Origin: Luidia sarsii
Lineage: Eukaryota; Echinodermata; Asteroidea; Paxillosida; Luidiidae
DNA length: 64,000 bases
Assembly (NCBI GenBank): GCA_949987565.1
Contig: OX465113.1
Span: forward strand, 8,949,899-9,013,898
Direction of reading: 5' to 3'
Shown: one piece after another, positions 1 through 12,049 of the stretch
Layout: every line of letters begins with the position of its first letter
Position numbering within the stretch: position 1 is the first letter of the stretch
Notes under the pieces: generated by a model
Databases searched by the model: none
Told to the model about the DNA's origin: nothing
What the model saw: the letters and a program-made list of their open reading frames with translations, nothing else
Made by a program: the position numbers and the translations under genes

Positions 1-240
1 AAATCTCTTCAAAACATCGACCATCTCTTGAATCATTTCACATATTTTCATATTAAAATTACGCGAGCTGAAACAAAAAGCCGGACACAGTGGGCTCCCA
101 GTAATAGTTGTCGGACCTTTATTAAACTCAGCCCCTGGTGTATAAGTTATTTTAGGCCTACTTGTTTAGCTGTTATAACAGGGCGCCATTCGGCGAAGAT
201 CAAGAAAACAGAGAACCAAAATTGCGCAGCAGATACCAAA

Positions 241-402
241 GTAATGTACACGTGTACAGTAGTACATTACATGTAGTACACAACGTGTACATTGTACAGG
301 TGTACAGTAGTACAGTGTGTACATGTACATTACATGTAGTACACAACGTGTACATTGTCTGTACGTGCACTGTACATGTACATGTACATGTACAGTCCGT
401 GC
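241..402. repeat. GTAC-rich palindromic tandem repeat
   Basis: Two diverged copies of a roughly 63-bp unit, each containing 'acattacatgtagtacac' (starting at 264 and 327), followed by a run of alternating GTACAT. Almost every stretch is locally self-complementary (TGTACA, ACATGT, CGTG/CACG), so either strand can fold into many short hairpins. No coding potential is likely: the open frames here are rich in Tyr, Cys and Val only because of the repeat. Confidence 0.8.
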
Positions 403-930
403 AACGTATGCAATCAGGAAGCCGTGAAAGTGTTTATAGATCAAGACTATACGCAATCCCCAAGAATAATTCAAATAATGACCAAAGCGAAAAACAATAA
501 ATCTGCAAAGGATTATAAGATTATTTTCTCACACATTGAGGTATAATTCTTTTTTAAATGTTGATTAATATTTGTAGTTTAAATTAAAATGATTGAACAA
601 GCCTAACTGACCAATCAGACAGGGTTGTCTCCGCCGTGATGTCATACCCCCCGCAGTGACCTGCCGGGAATTTCGAAAGCATGGCGGGTTGAGGGAACGC
701 GAATTCGACCACCGAATTCCATGATTTTTCCCTCTTTATGAAACTCGTAGGTGAGTTGCACATGGGTAATTGTAGGTTGTTTTTATCAACCAAAGAGATA
801 AGCCAACTATTTTCTCTGGGTTTCATTCTTCTTTAACAGATTCACCAATGACACACATTCCTCGGACGAGCAGGCAAGATGAAGAAACTCGGCTCAGCTA
901 GTCCAAGCAGGATGTTGGAAAATCGCACAA
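403..930. other. Unassigned, no gene seen
   Basis: AT-rich unique-looking sequence. I see no splice-bounded open segment, tRNA-like structure or repeat copy that recurs elsewhere in the window. Confidence 0.5.
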
Positions 931-934
931 AACC

Positions 935-1290
935 CGCTCATGGACGATGTTCCAAAGGCATTTCTGCCTTAGTTCCCCAAGATCGGCATCAATGCTCGCA
1001 CCACGCGCTTCTCTTCGCGTACGCACCCATAATACAGTTATGGCACCTGAAGCCAATACTAAGCGGTACTCTTCTAGCTTCTTCCCGCGCACTGCCACAC
1101 TTTGGAATTCTCTACCTGCAACCTATTTCCCCCTTTCTTATAACTTGTCCCAATTCAAACGTAACATAAACGTTAATCTTTCTTCCTCCTGATCTATTAT
1201 GCTCCTGGTTCTTCTCCTTATTACTTCCTTCCAGCCCTCGCCTTGAGTGGCCTGTCGGGACCTCGTGTTGGGCGACTCTCATGAAAAAGA
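935..1290 (+). mobile_element. LINE (non-LTR retrotransposon) 3'-end fragment
   Basis: The reading frame at 947-1192 ends in the signature of the extreme C-terminus of non-LTR reverse transcriptase polyproteins: an Arg-rich stretch (LRVRTHN), then SFFPRTATLWNSLP, then a short FKRNIN helix just before the stop. This layout is typical of CR1/L2/Jockey-type elements. Downstream, a short 3' UTR with 'gtcgggacctcgtgttggg' and an A-rich end (about 1285) fits the element terminus. Only the last 80 or so codons are present and no RT catalytic motif lies upstream, so this is a dead 5'-truncated copy. The clade assignment is uncertain. Confidence 0.7.
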
Positions 1291-1600
1291 AAACGCCACT
1301 GTCGAGCGATCTTGCACTCAGTAATGAAGGCTCGTTTCAATTACCGGTAGTGCGGGCGGATATTAGTATTCAATTAGTGCGGATAGATTATTTTTTTGTT
1401 TCACGAGGCTGTCAATAGGCCTATGTGTCATTGCACGCACGGTTTGGTACATCATAGAGCAAGGAGCTAGTTGGGGGCTTGAAGGGTTGCCTCCGGCCGA
1501 GATAGATCAGATTAAAACGGCGTCAAGTCGACTGTGAATGGGCCCCCGGATCGATCGGAAGGGCATTACCCCCCCCCTGTTGACGCCCGACCAAGCGCCC
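1291..1600. other. Unassigned, no gene seen
   Basis: Unique-looking sequence with a C9 run near 1569-1577. No gene or recurring repeat was recognised. Confidence 0.4.
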
Positions 1601-1800
1601 CTTGGTTACCCCTTTAGCACTCACCGCTAATTACTCTCGTGATTAAGATATTACGCCCGGAAGAACCTCTCGGCGTTCCGTCCAGGAACCCCGCGCCCTC
1701 GCAGCGCGGCTCGCCGGCAGAGGGCGCTCTGCAAGATGGCGCCCTGTGAGACAACGATTCAGGTAAGTGCGGTCCAGCATGGGATCAGGGAGTCAGTTTC
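1600..1800 (+). promoter_or_regulatory. CpG-rich promoter-like segment
   Basis: GC content and CpG density rise sharply around 1650-1745 compared with the flanks. The segment contains a CTCF-like core 'ggcagagggcgctct' and a YY1-like motif overlapping a start codon (CAAGATGGCG at 1732-1741). It is followed at once by a consensus splice donor. This arrangement (CpG island, YY1 site at the initiator codon, short first exon, GTAAGT) is common at housekeeping promoters in animals. No downstream exon could be tied to it. Confidence 0.35.
1736..1762 (+). CDS. Possible first coding exon (9 codons)
   Basis: An ATG in good context (CAAGATGG) opens nine codons (M-A-P-C-E-T-T-I-Q) ending exactly at CAG|GTAAGT, a near-perfect donor, in phase 0. 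I do not recognise the peptide. It is too short to identify a family, and the next exon, if any, would lie across a long repeat-rich intron. It could equally be a chance donor next to a YY1 site. Confidence 0.25.
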
Positions 1801-2720
1801 TGTAAATCGTGAGTGGCTGCACACATCAGGACCCCTTCTCAAGGGTGGGGGGGGGGTGGGGGGTTAAGTTGTACGTGATTGTGAATCTGTACTTCGCAGA
1901 CGCGCACGCGAGCCAGACCATGTCTCACGACTGCGTACAATCTCTACGGAAGCCTTGTGAGTACACGTGACGGCGGGTGAGCGCTGACCCTGCGCGCGAT
2001 GCACTGTCAATCCAGTTCTGCCATAAGAAGGATGCGCAGTGCGAGACCGACTCTCCCGGACACTGAGTGACTACGTCACTGGAATTTGTGTACGGGCGAA
2101 CGACACTCGCGCGCCCCCGGGAATGGGGTCGCTAAAGATGTAGGGGTATCGATCGAAAGCGTGAGACGTGACTCAAAAAAAAATGCGACGGGACAAAAAT
2201 GGGAAAAATCAATCGAGTCGATGTTTAATTAGGCAATAAAGTGATCCATTCCGTCCGCAAGGGAGAATAAGAAAATGAAATAGATACACCATTTTTTTTC
2301 TTTTATTTGCGGTGCGGTCCAAGGATGCGTTGACGTAGTTCCTTTCAGGAGTCGGAACGATCGTTCTTGCGGTTACGATGTGAAGTTTTTTTTACAGTTT
2401 GCAAATAATATGACAGTTCCCACATCAATCCATCCGGGATATAGATTTACCGCCTCCGCGTGGGCGTGTTCACGACCTGACAAATCCATCCGCGCGGCAG
2501 AAAATAGCACCTCGGAGTTAGCAACCTTCCCCCACCCGAAACTACATATCCGCTCGTCTTTTGATGTAAGTTTTTTTAGAATGTGTTCTTGCGATACGGG
2601 AACATCATAAAGTGATACCAATCTCCGTCTTCAGGTGTGTTTTTTTCTGCAGTCGTTACTTTCGAAAATTATTCGAAAGTTATTCATGTAAATTCGACAC
2701 CAAAACAAGGCTGTATTAAG
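1763..2720. other. Unassigned, no gene seen
   Basis: Contains a G-rich run (1843-1863) and an NRF1-like 'gatgcgcagtgcg' near 2031. No supported exon or repeat family. Confidence 0.4.
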
Positions 2721-3181
2721 GCCACCACACACGAGAGCTATCTGCTGAGCAAACATTCTCTCGAGATCGTTAGCTCAGCACGTAGCTCACCGCATGCGCT
2801 GAACTTTTGGTGAGATTTCTGCCTCAAGAGGCCGTGAGACCAATATCTATCCTGTTTGATTTGTTTCGCCTCTCGTGGATGAAAAACTCATCGTGTGCGG
2901 CGACTTGAGCTACGTGCTGAGCATGCAAAAGATATATACTTTTAGAAGCCATCACGTGAACAGAGCGTGCGCTTTTTTTTTGCTCAGCATGTAGCTCAAG
3001 TCGCCGCACACGATGAGTTTTCATCCACGAGAGGCGAAACAAATCAAACAGGATAGATATTGGTCTCACGGCCTCTTGAGGCAGAAATCTCACCAAAAGT
3101 TCAGCGCACACGAGAGCTACGTGCTGAGCTAACGACCTCGAGAGATTTTTGGCTCAGCAGAAAGCTCTCGTGTGTGGCGGC
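2721..3181. mobile_element. Foldback/MITE with ~200-bp terminal inverted repeats
   Basis: The left arm (2721-2922) and right arm (2982-3181) are almost perfect reverse complements over their whole length, separated by about 60 bp. The ends read 'gccaccacacacgagagct' and its complement with one or two mismatches. Within each arm the motif 'gagctacgtgctgagc' appears in both orientations, giving nested palindromes. No transposase frame is present; the 95-codon frame inside is a by-product of the arm. Transcribed, it would form a long hairpin. A target-site duplication is not obvious. Confidence 0.85.
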
Positions 3182-5180
3182 TGTAAAGCCCCTTCGGGTT
3201 AAGGACTAAGTAACAAAAGAAGGAGATAGAGAAGCACTCGGGAAGGCTGGAGATAGGAATTGACATTCCTGAAAGTGATTAGCAAATTCCTGAAAACTCT
3301 GACTGATCAGAGGGACGGGGGTTTGAAGTCAAAAAACTATGGTAAGGACAACCAACTCTATCACGTTTTTCATTATGATCATAACAATTATTTTAAAAAG
3401 GAACTACTGTATAATATCATATTCTCCTGAACCACCAAATAAATTATACATGTTAGGAATAACTTTTAAATTATTTTGCAAGCAAGGCATTTAAGATGAT
3501 GGAATGCCTGCTCGTGTCATCAACCAATCTGTAGGCCTATCGTGTTTTTTTTTTATATTGACCTCATGCGACGCGGTCGAATTTTTTTTCAAAAGGGTAC
3601 CATGGCAACGCATCTTGCTGGATACATTCCGGTCGAGCGGGCATTATAACCCACGTTGCGCATAACTAAGTACTGCTTTGGCAACGTGTTGCAAGGTAAC
3701 CTTGGTACGGTGGACGCGTTGCCACGGGTTACCGTCTACAAGCACGGGTGACTTGTTCCACGGAGATTGACCAGAGAGGAGGAGGGGGAGGGGGCAGCCA
3801 AATTTCGGTCAATTCAAGGCCAAGCACTCTGTTTCTCTCTTCTCTCCCCCCTCTAGTTTTAAAAAAAACCAGACAGCATCGAAATTACAGAAAAGGACGG
3901 TTGGCGTGGCAACCAGGCCCGCGGCGTAAACAACGGTTGATATAAGGACTGCGAGTCGGTTTTGGTTTTTTTTTTTACGACATCGACCATGCAGTGAGTA
4001 TACGTGAATGGTCGTAAATATTGCATCACGAATAGGCCTATAGTATAGTGCCAGAGACATTAGCATCACCTATAATAATAATGCCCAACCCCACCCCACA
4101 CCACGTACAACAACCCCAGCCCACCCTACCCCAGAACACCCCACCCCAACCCATCCCACCCCCTAATAACTGCTGGTAGCTATAGGACGAACAACGGCGG
4201 CATTCGACAACAATTATTATGACGGAGCGAAGGGAGTGGTGCTTCCAATATTTGTATGTTTTTTGCCCTCTGGCAAAGGCCTACGCGTGTATCTGTTTAC
4301 AATACAGGCCGTACATTATGCGGCCATTATGCATCCATGCATTTACAATTATGTACGTGGATAATGCATGATATAGCCTGACCGTAATGGCCCGACCCTA
4401 TATAGTAGGCCCTACGGCTACTGTATATATATATATACACGACGAGCAAGGCATTACCGGGCCGGAGCCTAACGCATTTGTTCCGTACGCTCTCGTTTTG
4501 GCGGGAAGCGACCGAACTGAAAAATTAATGACCGTCTGTTCTAAACGCGGGTCTCGTCCGCACGACAGTACACGGTTTCATTTTCTCCATTGCTGGGCAC
4601 GCGATATCAATTTTTGAGAACCTACGAGGCTTGCGGGCCATTAGTATTATTACGTTACCGCCAACTGATCGAGACGAAAACTGGTATAGGGGTTTTTTTT
4701 TCGTCTGTGGAAGGAAACAAACGCAATTATCTGGCGGGGCTCTGGTGTCGGCATTTCGAGAAAGTCGCAAATAATCCACTTAGGTATTAACTATTATAGA
4801 CGTCTTCGTACAGCCGGTGAAATAGCCCGTAACGAGACTCCACTTTTTCAGAATATTATTATCATAACCGATGTTTGTTTTGATAGTGATAACTGAATCG
4901 CGATAAAAAGAAGAACCGAAAAAGTGTCTGGGATTCGTCACTGTTCGCCCTGGATTTCTCGTCTCGATTGCCAGAAATGAAAGGCGAAAAGTCGAAATGA
5001 AACGTGCCAAAATCTCTTCCCGGGGGAGGTGGGGTTTATAGGTTTGAGCGGCGAGGTTTTCTAGGAGAGATTTGTACGTTCCTGTTCAGTTCCAGTTGAG
5101 ACATGTGTGTATGAAGTCATAGTTTCGGCTTCGACTGAGCCGATGGGATAAGCAGCTTGTGAACGGATTTAAGGGATTAT
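3182..5180. other. Unassigned region with short motif clusters
   Basis: No gene was recognised. At 3596-3740 several GTTGC/GCAAC half-sites lie close together, including 'gtaccatggcaac' (3597-3609), resembling RFX X-box halves. At 4080-4165 there is a strand-asymmetric C-rich tract (CCCCA repeats). An A/T-rich stretch with TATATATATA sits at about 4424-4434. Several TAGGCCTA octamers occur. Confidence 0.4.
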
Positions 5181-5185
5181 CCTGA

Positions 5186-5745
<560 letters not shown>

Positions 5746-6014
5746 CACCCGCACCGTCTCATGTTCACTGTCAGATTGGCCTGACCTATAGGGCTCCTAT
5801 ACCGATTGTGGGGTGGAGGGGGGTTGCGGCCTTGCTAACACCATTGAGCGGTTTTGCGTTTTTAACATAAAATAATGTATAGAGGGGCCTGACGTTCCGA
5901 CGCGATCCCCCCCTCCCCCCAAAAAATTGGCATTGATTTCTCAAGGGCAGATGGCAGCGAGCACTTTGCAGCACCGCATACATATCATATCATTTTCAAA
6001 AACTAAGACAGATA
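5746..6014. other. Unassigned, no gene seen
   Basis: Short unique stretch between the CT tract and the foldback complex. Nothing recognised. Confidence 0.4.
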
Positions 6015-6470
6015 TCTTGCACATGGTGTCACCGCAAAACCTTCTTGTATTTTGTCATTCCAATATGCATAGCCTTTAGTCTTGTTGAAATGACAAAATA
6101 CAAGAAGGTTTGAATTGACACCATGCGCAAGATCTCTTTAGGAAAGCGGTATGGTTCTGAAAAGAACCTGAGTGGTAACTCGACGTTCCGGCCAGTATGC
6201 TCTGGCCGTCATCAGGAGAATATCTTGCCACTCAGAAGTTGGATGGTTTGTTTATAAAGAGATATTATGCACGTGGTGTCTCCTCATATGGTTCCAGAGC
6301 ACACTGGCCGGAACGTCGAGTTACCGCTCAAGGTTCTTTTTTTTTCAGAACCATGCCCTTCTTTCCTAAAAAATAGATCTTGCACAATGGTGTTTGCGCA
6401 AAACCTTCTTGTATTTACATCATTTGTTTTCTTATATAAAGAGAAGTGGCCGGCACATAATGTGACACGG
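6015..6470. mobile_element. Nested foldback element complex
   Basis: An outer hairpin pairs 6015-6059 ('tcttgcacatggtgtcaccg...') with 6089-6132. A second inverted pair joins 6143-6215 to 6290-6365, both arms holding 'ctcgacgttccggccagt'. The opening motif of the first hairpin recurs again near 6378-6415. The pattern suggests insertion of one inverted-repeat element into or beside another of the same family. A further piece of this family lies at 7411-7520. No coding capacity. Confidence 0.7.
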
Positions 6471-7410
6471 CACAGCATAATGAGGTATGACCCCCACTTT
6501 TGAGATTTTGAGATTTTCTAATGATGTGAAAGAGTATACCATTAGCTTTCGAATGATATCAAATTTATTTCCGTATGAACTTTGTTGTAAATAGTACAAG
6601 GGGACTTCGCTCGTTCATTTGGCACCAGACACAATATAGCGGCACCAGTCTAACTCCTCGAAAGCGGCCATTCTAAAAGGCAGGAACTTTACATTTTCAT
6701 GAAAACAGTACACAAACACTCCCACGAAATCCTTGTTTTTTATTCAACATTTAGAGACGGATTTCGGAAAAATCCTTTGGACTTAACATCATCCAATACA
6801 TTAACTTTCCGAAATAAAATTTAAAAAAATCGAATTGAGAAGATACTTTGACTTCAGGCGTTGTTTACTGGAAAAGTGTTTTGGTGGGATATTCCTCATG
6901 TCGCTGTGCCGGGTCACATATTATATAGCAGCCGTCATTGTGACGGATGCGAGTGGGCGACGTGGCAGTGTCTATCGCCTGCCACCAGCGTCACGGAACT
7001 GGGGAAGATTGGAAGGTTTGTTGAGACCGAGATTCGGTTACCAATTATTTTCCCGGCCGGATATTCTTAGACGAATTAAAAAAAAAAAAAATCGATTTAT
7101 CGGGGATTAACGACCGCAGTGGCCAATTAACAGTGGATCTATTCCCGTTGAACTAAAAATTCAACGGCTCGTCTTTTTTTTTTTTTTTTGGACTTCAAGT
7201 AAATATCCTGCAATGTTGCAAACGGCTCCCTGAGGCAATGGCAATAATACAAAATGTAACGAGGTAAAGAGGGGATAGAAACGCACCGTCCTTATCAGGG
7301 ATCTTTCTCAAAGGCATTTCTGAAACGGTGTTTCAGACAAATGCTCCACAATAAATTGAACCGCTTTGCAGAAGTTTGATCAGAGTAATTCTGGAAGGTT
7401 TGCATGGTGG
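6471..7410. other. Unassigned, no gene seen
   Basis: AT-rich, with A and T runs at about 7078-7091 and 7174-7188. An open stretch at 6835-7110 shows no recognisable domain or splice framing. Confidence 0.4.
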
Positions 7411-7520
7411 AAATACTAAGTAGAAGGTTTTGCGGTGACACTGTGTACCTCATCTCTAATAAGGGAAGGAGTATGGCTCTGAAAAAGAGCCGGCTCTTTT
7501 CAGAGCCATACTCCTTCTCT
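7411..7520. mobile_element. Hairpin fragment of the 6.0-6.5 kb foldback family
   Basis: Starts with 'agaaggttttgcggtgaca', the complement of the motif at about 6030. It then forms a nearly perfect hairpin: 7465-7491 pairs with 7492-7517 ('gaaggagtatggctctgaaa' arm) with one unpaired A and essentially no loop. Confidence 0.7.
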
Positions 7521-9857
7521 TTGAGAGATGATTAATTATAGTCCTACGGGCCTTTCTTCATAGACCTATTTATGCAAATGCTATGCATTAAGCCCAAAAC
7601 GAGGCTATAGGCCTACGGGCGCTAGATTTCCAAGGTGGCAGTAAATTCAAGGGACCTTACCATTGTTCCTATAAGATAACGTTCGGTTTTGTTGAAGAAC
7701 GTGTCAAGAAAAGATCAAAAAGCAGCGAGGAAACGACAATTAATATTGGAAATCTTCCGCCCATATCGCTTTCAGTTCAATGCATACAATTTGCATAAGT
7801 ATTAGAAAAAGGCCTATACATGACGTCACAGCTAACCTCCTATACTGGCTGAACGGACTTTCTCACCTTGCGTCAACGCAAAACTACCCCTACCTTCACC
7901 ACGAATATAAGCCCAAAGTGTCATCTTAGAAAACAGTTTACAGCAATTAAAAACCGCACGCCCCCCGTCCTCCCCCGTGAGCCAAGATGGGAGCAGCAAT
8001 TCTCTTTAAAATCTCCTGCAATCCAAAGAGCCATACTGATACGCAGCACGATTGATAACCGAGAACAAGGAGCCATTCCGTCCCTCGTTAAGAGCCGATG
8101 AATAATGTTTCATGAATGAGCAAGTAGCACGATCAAGCGATGAATAAATTATGGGCCGTCGAGTGTATATATACATAGAAAGCGGGTAACCATCTTTAAA
8201 AGCGTGCGGGATGCGCAGTGCTCATATTATAACGGGTTCCCTACATAATTGTTTCCATGCAACTTCCAAACACGTGGATCTGTCAGCAAATAGCCCTTAT
8301 AGTTCTTTTAAAAAAAACCTCGGCTTAACGCGAAATCGAATTCATAAACAACATCTCTCTTGTTTTACGAAAAGGGATCAAATCAAATGATCTTCAACGA
8401 TAGGACTATAAACCTTTAAGGCAAACGGGTTTATAGCGATCTTGTTTTTTTTTTAGGAGGCGTTTAGGAGAGGCGCAAGTTGGTGTCGTGACCGCGTCAT
8501 GATAGATTGAATAGACTCAGAAATTGAAAGATGAGATGACCGTAGAAGGGAGGGTGAGCTATATAGGCGCGAGCTGGGACGACGGTATAGAGATTAGGTC
8601 GGTCACTCTCCGATGGCAAGACAAGACGTGACAGACGACTCGGACTGATGACGGTAATACCACTTATACGGATGTCCGTATTTTTTTGTGCGGGTTGAGG
8701 CGCGTAAACCCCTCGCGTATGCAGGCGACCCCCGGCGACCCGCTTGCTGAATAGCGCTGATGATGGACGACCGGTCGTGAGACTTTGGGGCAAACGCGCA
8801 GCATAGGCGGACAGACTAACGATGAACGGGCGAGGTATGAGATCTTCGGAAAAGTCTCCAGACATCTGGTCGTCTGTTTGCCCATCGCGGGACCAGTGAC
8901 ACCTTCATGAGAGGTGCTCCTAATACAAAGATGTAAAACTACAACTCCGTTATACACAAGATGCTGGCCTAACCAAGTTGAAAAAAGGACAGACTGACTG
9001 ATAGGCTTATGTAGACGTCCCTATGTATAAAGCTCCTCCCAAGTGAGTGGTAGACTACAGAGGAACTTAAAGCTGACGAATAGAACTGGGTGACTTGTCA
9101 AACTGCATCGAAATAAACCGGTCAACGCATCGGCATACGCACAGTACGCCCGCAGTAAATCTACCAGACGCACCTATGCGGGCAGGCAGACGCACGCGTC
9201 CGACTGGCGTGTCAGCATACACCTCCGCACGCGTGCGACAGGGCAATACGCACTCGTACGTACTTGACGCACCCCCCCCCCATCCCATTCGCACGGCGGA
9301 TCATTAATCCTTTCTCTGCAAGAGTGGCCTAGCCAACTCAATATACGATTAACGGGGAAAGCAAAAATCAAAGAAAGACACAAACACACCCCCAAAAAAC
9401 AAAAACAAATGGCCGACTTTCCGACTCACTTCGTTCCCAGTTAGGGACAACTGGAGTATCAGTAACACGAAGAGGCGCCTCGTGGAGATACTACATCAAG
9501 GCATTTTTCAACACCGACGACACACAGACCGCATAAAAAAATCGATCTCTCGCGTCTCCCCTCCTGAAAATTAATGAGGCAGTTGGTCTTGGGGTTTTTT
9601 TTTCTCTCTCTCTCCCTCTTCTTTTACCCATTATTAAATTTAAAAGTCAACAGACCTTCCGCCGCCGGAAATTGATGTTCGAGTCTAAAAAATGCAGTGG
9701 GGGAAAAAAATTGTAGAACTCGCAGAGCTTACTGATGAAAAATGTAGGCAGGGATTCGGGAATACGGGAACAATGGTGATGGGAAGAAGATATGGCGGTC
9801 TCTCCGCCGTATATCCGTGTGATTCTAGACTAGCGGTAATTATTCCTAAAAAAAAAA
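7521..9857. other. Unassigned region
   Basis: No gene was recognised. A consensus CRE (TGACGTCA) lies at about 7822. A TATATATA stretch is at about 8166. A CpG-richer stretch spans 8690-8900 and 9110-9290, where several overlapping frames stay open without domain signatures. I see no supported splice-bounded exon. Confidence 0.35.
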
Positions 9858-9986
9858 AAAAAGGAAGAGAGAGAGAGAGGAGCTGTGAGAGAGAGGCTGA
9901 GAGAGATAGAGGTGCTAAGAGAGAGAGAGAGAGAGAGAGGCTGAGAGAAAGGCTGAGAAAGAGGGAGAGGCCGAGAGAGAGAGGCT

Positions 9987-10021
<35 letters not shown>

Positions 10022-10580
10022 CTGAGAGAAAGGCTGAGAAAGAGAGAGAGAGGCAGAGAGAGAGAGAGGCTAAGAGAGAGAGAGAGAGAGAGAGAGAGGC
10101 TGAGAGAGAGGCTAAGAGAGGGAGGTGGGAAGAGGGAGGTAGGGGAGAGAGAGAGAAAGGCTGAGAGAAAGGCTGAGAAAGTGAGAAAGAGAGAGAGAGG
10201 CCGAAAGAGAGGCTAAGAGAGGGTGGTGGGAAGAGGGAGGTAGGGGAGAGAGAGAGAGAGAGGCTGAGAGAAAGGCTGAGAAAGAGAGAGAGAGAGGCCG
10301 AGAGAGAGGCTAAGAGAGGGAGGTGGGAAGAGGGAGGTAGGGGAGAGAGAGAGGAAATAGAGGTGAGAGAAATAGAGGGCAAAGAGATAGAGGAAGAGGA
10401 AAAAGGAGAGAAGGGGAGAGTGGGGTGGAGAGAGACGAGGAGAGACAGAGAGAGAGAGAGAGACAGAGGCAGAGACAGAGAGACAAAGAGAGATAGAGAC
10501 GGAGCGACAGAGAGACAGCGAGACAGAGAATGAGAGGGTGAGAAAGGGAGACAGAGGCAGAGAGAAAAGTAGACCGTTCG
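9858..10580. repeat. GA-rich minisatellite tract
   Basis: Purine-rich plus strand. Beyond simple (GA)n, a longer unit of about 100 bp is visible: 'aggctgagagaaaggctgag' followed by 'ggaggtgggaagagggaggt', with the latter type recurring near 10121, 10222 and 10320. It grades into GACAGA repeats after 10430. The minus-strand Ser/Leu frames of 127-155 codons are artefacts. Confidence 0.9.
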
Positions 10581-11560
10581 TGTACCGAAACGTCACTTCG
10601 TTTCCAAAGGAGAAAAGGGGTTTTCCAGACCTATAAAAAAAAAATCAAAACAAAAATGCCGGATAAACTAATTTGTTTTAAGAGGTGTGATTTTTCTCTG
10701 CAATCAGCTTCGTGATCTGGGGTTTCATGTAATGGAACGGGGCAATATATGGTGTGTTTACGTAATGTTCGACAGCAACAAAGGAAGATTAGCAGATAAA
10801 TCATTTTCAGATTGAAAAAAAAAGCACCATGTCACATTAATTTCATCACGGGCGCTGTGCCCTTTTCAATCAAAAATCCAAGCAAGTGATCCATTCATCA
10901 TCTTTGCTTTGATTCTCTCGGGTGGCATAGAAATGATCAAGGGTAGTGGGGTAGAGAAAACCGTCAATTTGCATATTCAAATGAGGAACCGGTGACGCAG
11001 CGCCCCGTCCGAGCGGCGGGTACCAGCGCGATGAAGGTGATGAAGGTGTATCGTGAGCACAGTGCGCGCGGCGGGGGCGCAGAATGAGCAGGGAGGGATG
11101 CGATTGTTCGAAGGGGGATTCGGGTTTTTCGGTGGATACGCTGGTGTCCATCTCGCAAGCCAGCTTTGAGCAGCTGCGGCCAAGGCTTACTTGAAACTAA
11201 CGCCGAACATGAACGTGTACAAGGTCTTGCGCATGCAGTGACGAAGCTTCCTAATTCCCCCTCCTCCGAAAATAAAGCCGAATGTATCGATTCGGGTGTG
11301 TATTTTTTTTCTCTCTGCTTGCCTCTCTCCTTCTCCTCTTCATTAATTACACGGCTCGGTCGTCGGCCGTAGATTCGCTAATAGAATGCGCAGACACGCG
11401 CGACGGTGGGGGACTATTACGGGTCTCTTCCCTCCACCATTACCACCACCACCACCATCGTTGGCATTTTGCGCACGGTCTACCCCAGCGTACATATTGC
11501 AAGGATAAACTGATAGCCCGTAATTTAATCGACCCTGATTGGACTTCCGCATTCGGACGA
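10581..11560. other. Unassigned, no gene seen
   Basis: Moderately GC-rich around 10990-11180, with several short overlapping open frames but no recognisable domain. The bases around 11430-11460 are a short (CAC/CCA) run. Confidence 0.35.
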
Positions 11561-11564
11561 CTAA

Positions 11565-11865
11565 CTCTCTCCCCTCTCTCCTCTCTCTTTCTCCATCTCC
11601 ATCTCTCTCCTCTCTCTCTCTTACTCCTCTATCTCTCTCTTTCCCTCTATTTCTCTCTCTCTTTTTTTCTATCTCTCTTTCTCTCTCAATCTTTAGCTCT
11701 CTCTCCATCTCTTCCCTTCCCCTGATCCCTCTTTCCATCCGCTGTCTCTCCCTCTCCCTCTCAATTTCTCCCCCTTCCCCTCTCTCTTTCTTTCCCCCCT
11801 CTCTCCCTCTCCATCTCCATCTCTCTCCCTCCCCCTCTACCTCTCTTCTCCTCCTCTCTCGACAT
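11565..11865. repeat. CT-rich microsatellite tract
   Basis: Pyrimidine-rich plus strand made of CTCTCT, CTCCAT and TTTCTC words. Frames open on both strands are compositional. Confidence 0.9.
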
Positions 11866-12049
11866 ATTTCCATAGCATGTGAATGGTTCACCTTTAAGGC
11901 AACTCTCACCCCGCTGTAGTCTCATTACGGGTCGCTTTGCCCGTGGTAATGTCGGCCTCGCGAATTGTACAATTTGATAAGAGCACACTCAATGTCTTCA
12001 ACACAGCCGCCAAGAAGAGCCCGTTGAGTGACGCAGCTACAATTACATC

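Noticed and set aside
2824..3111. 95-codon frame
   Set aside because: Lies in the inverted-repeat arms of the foldback element.
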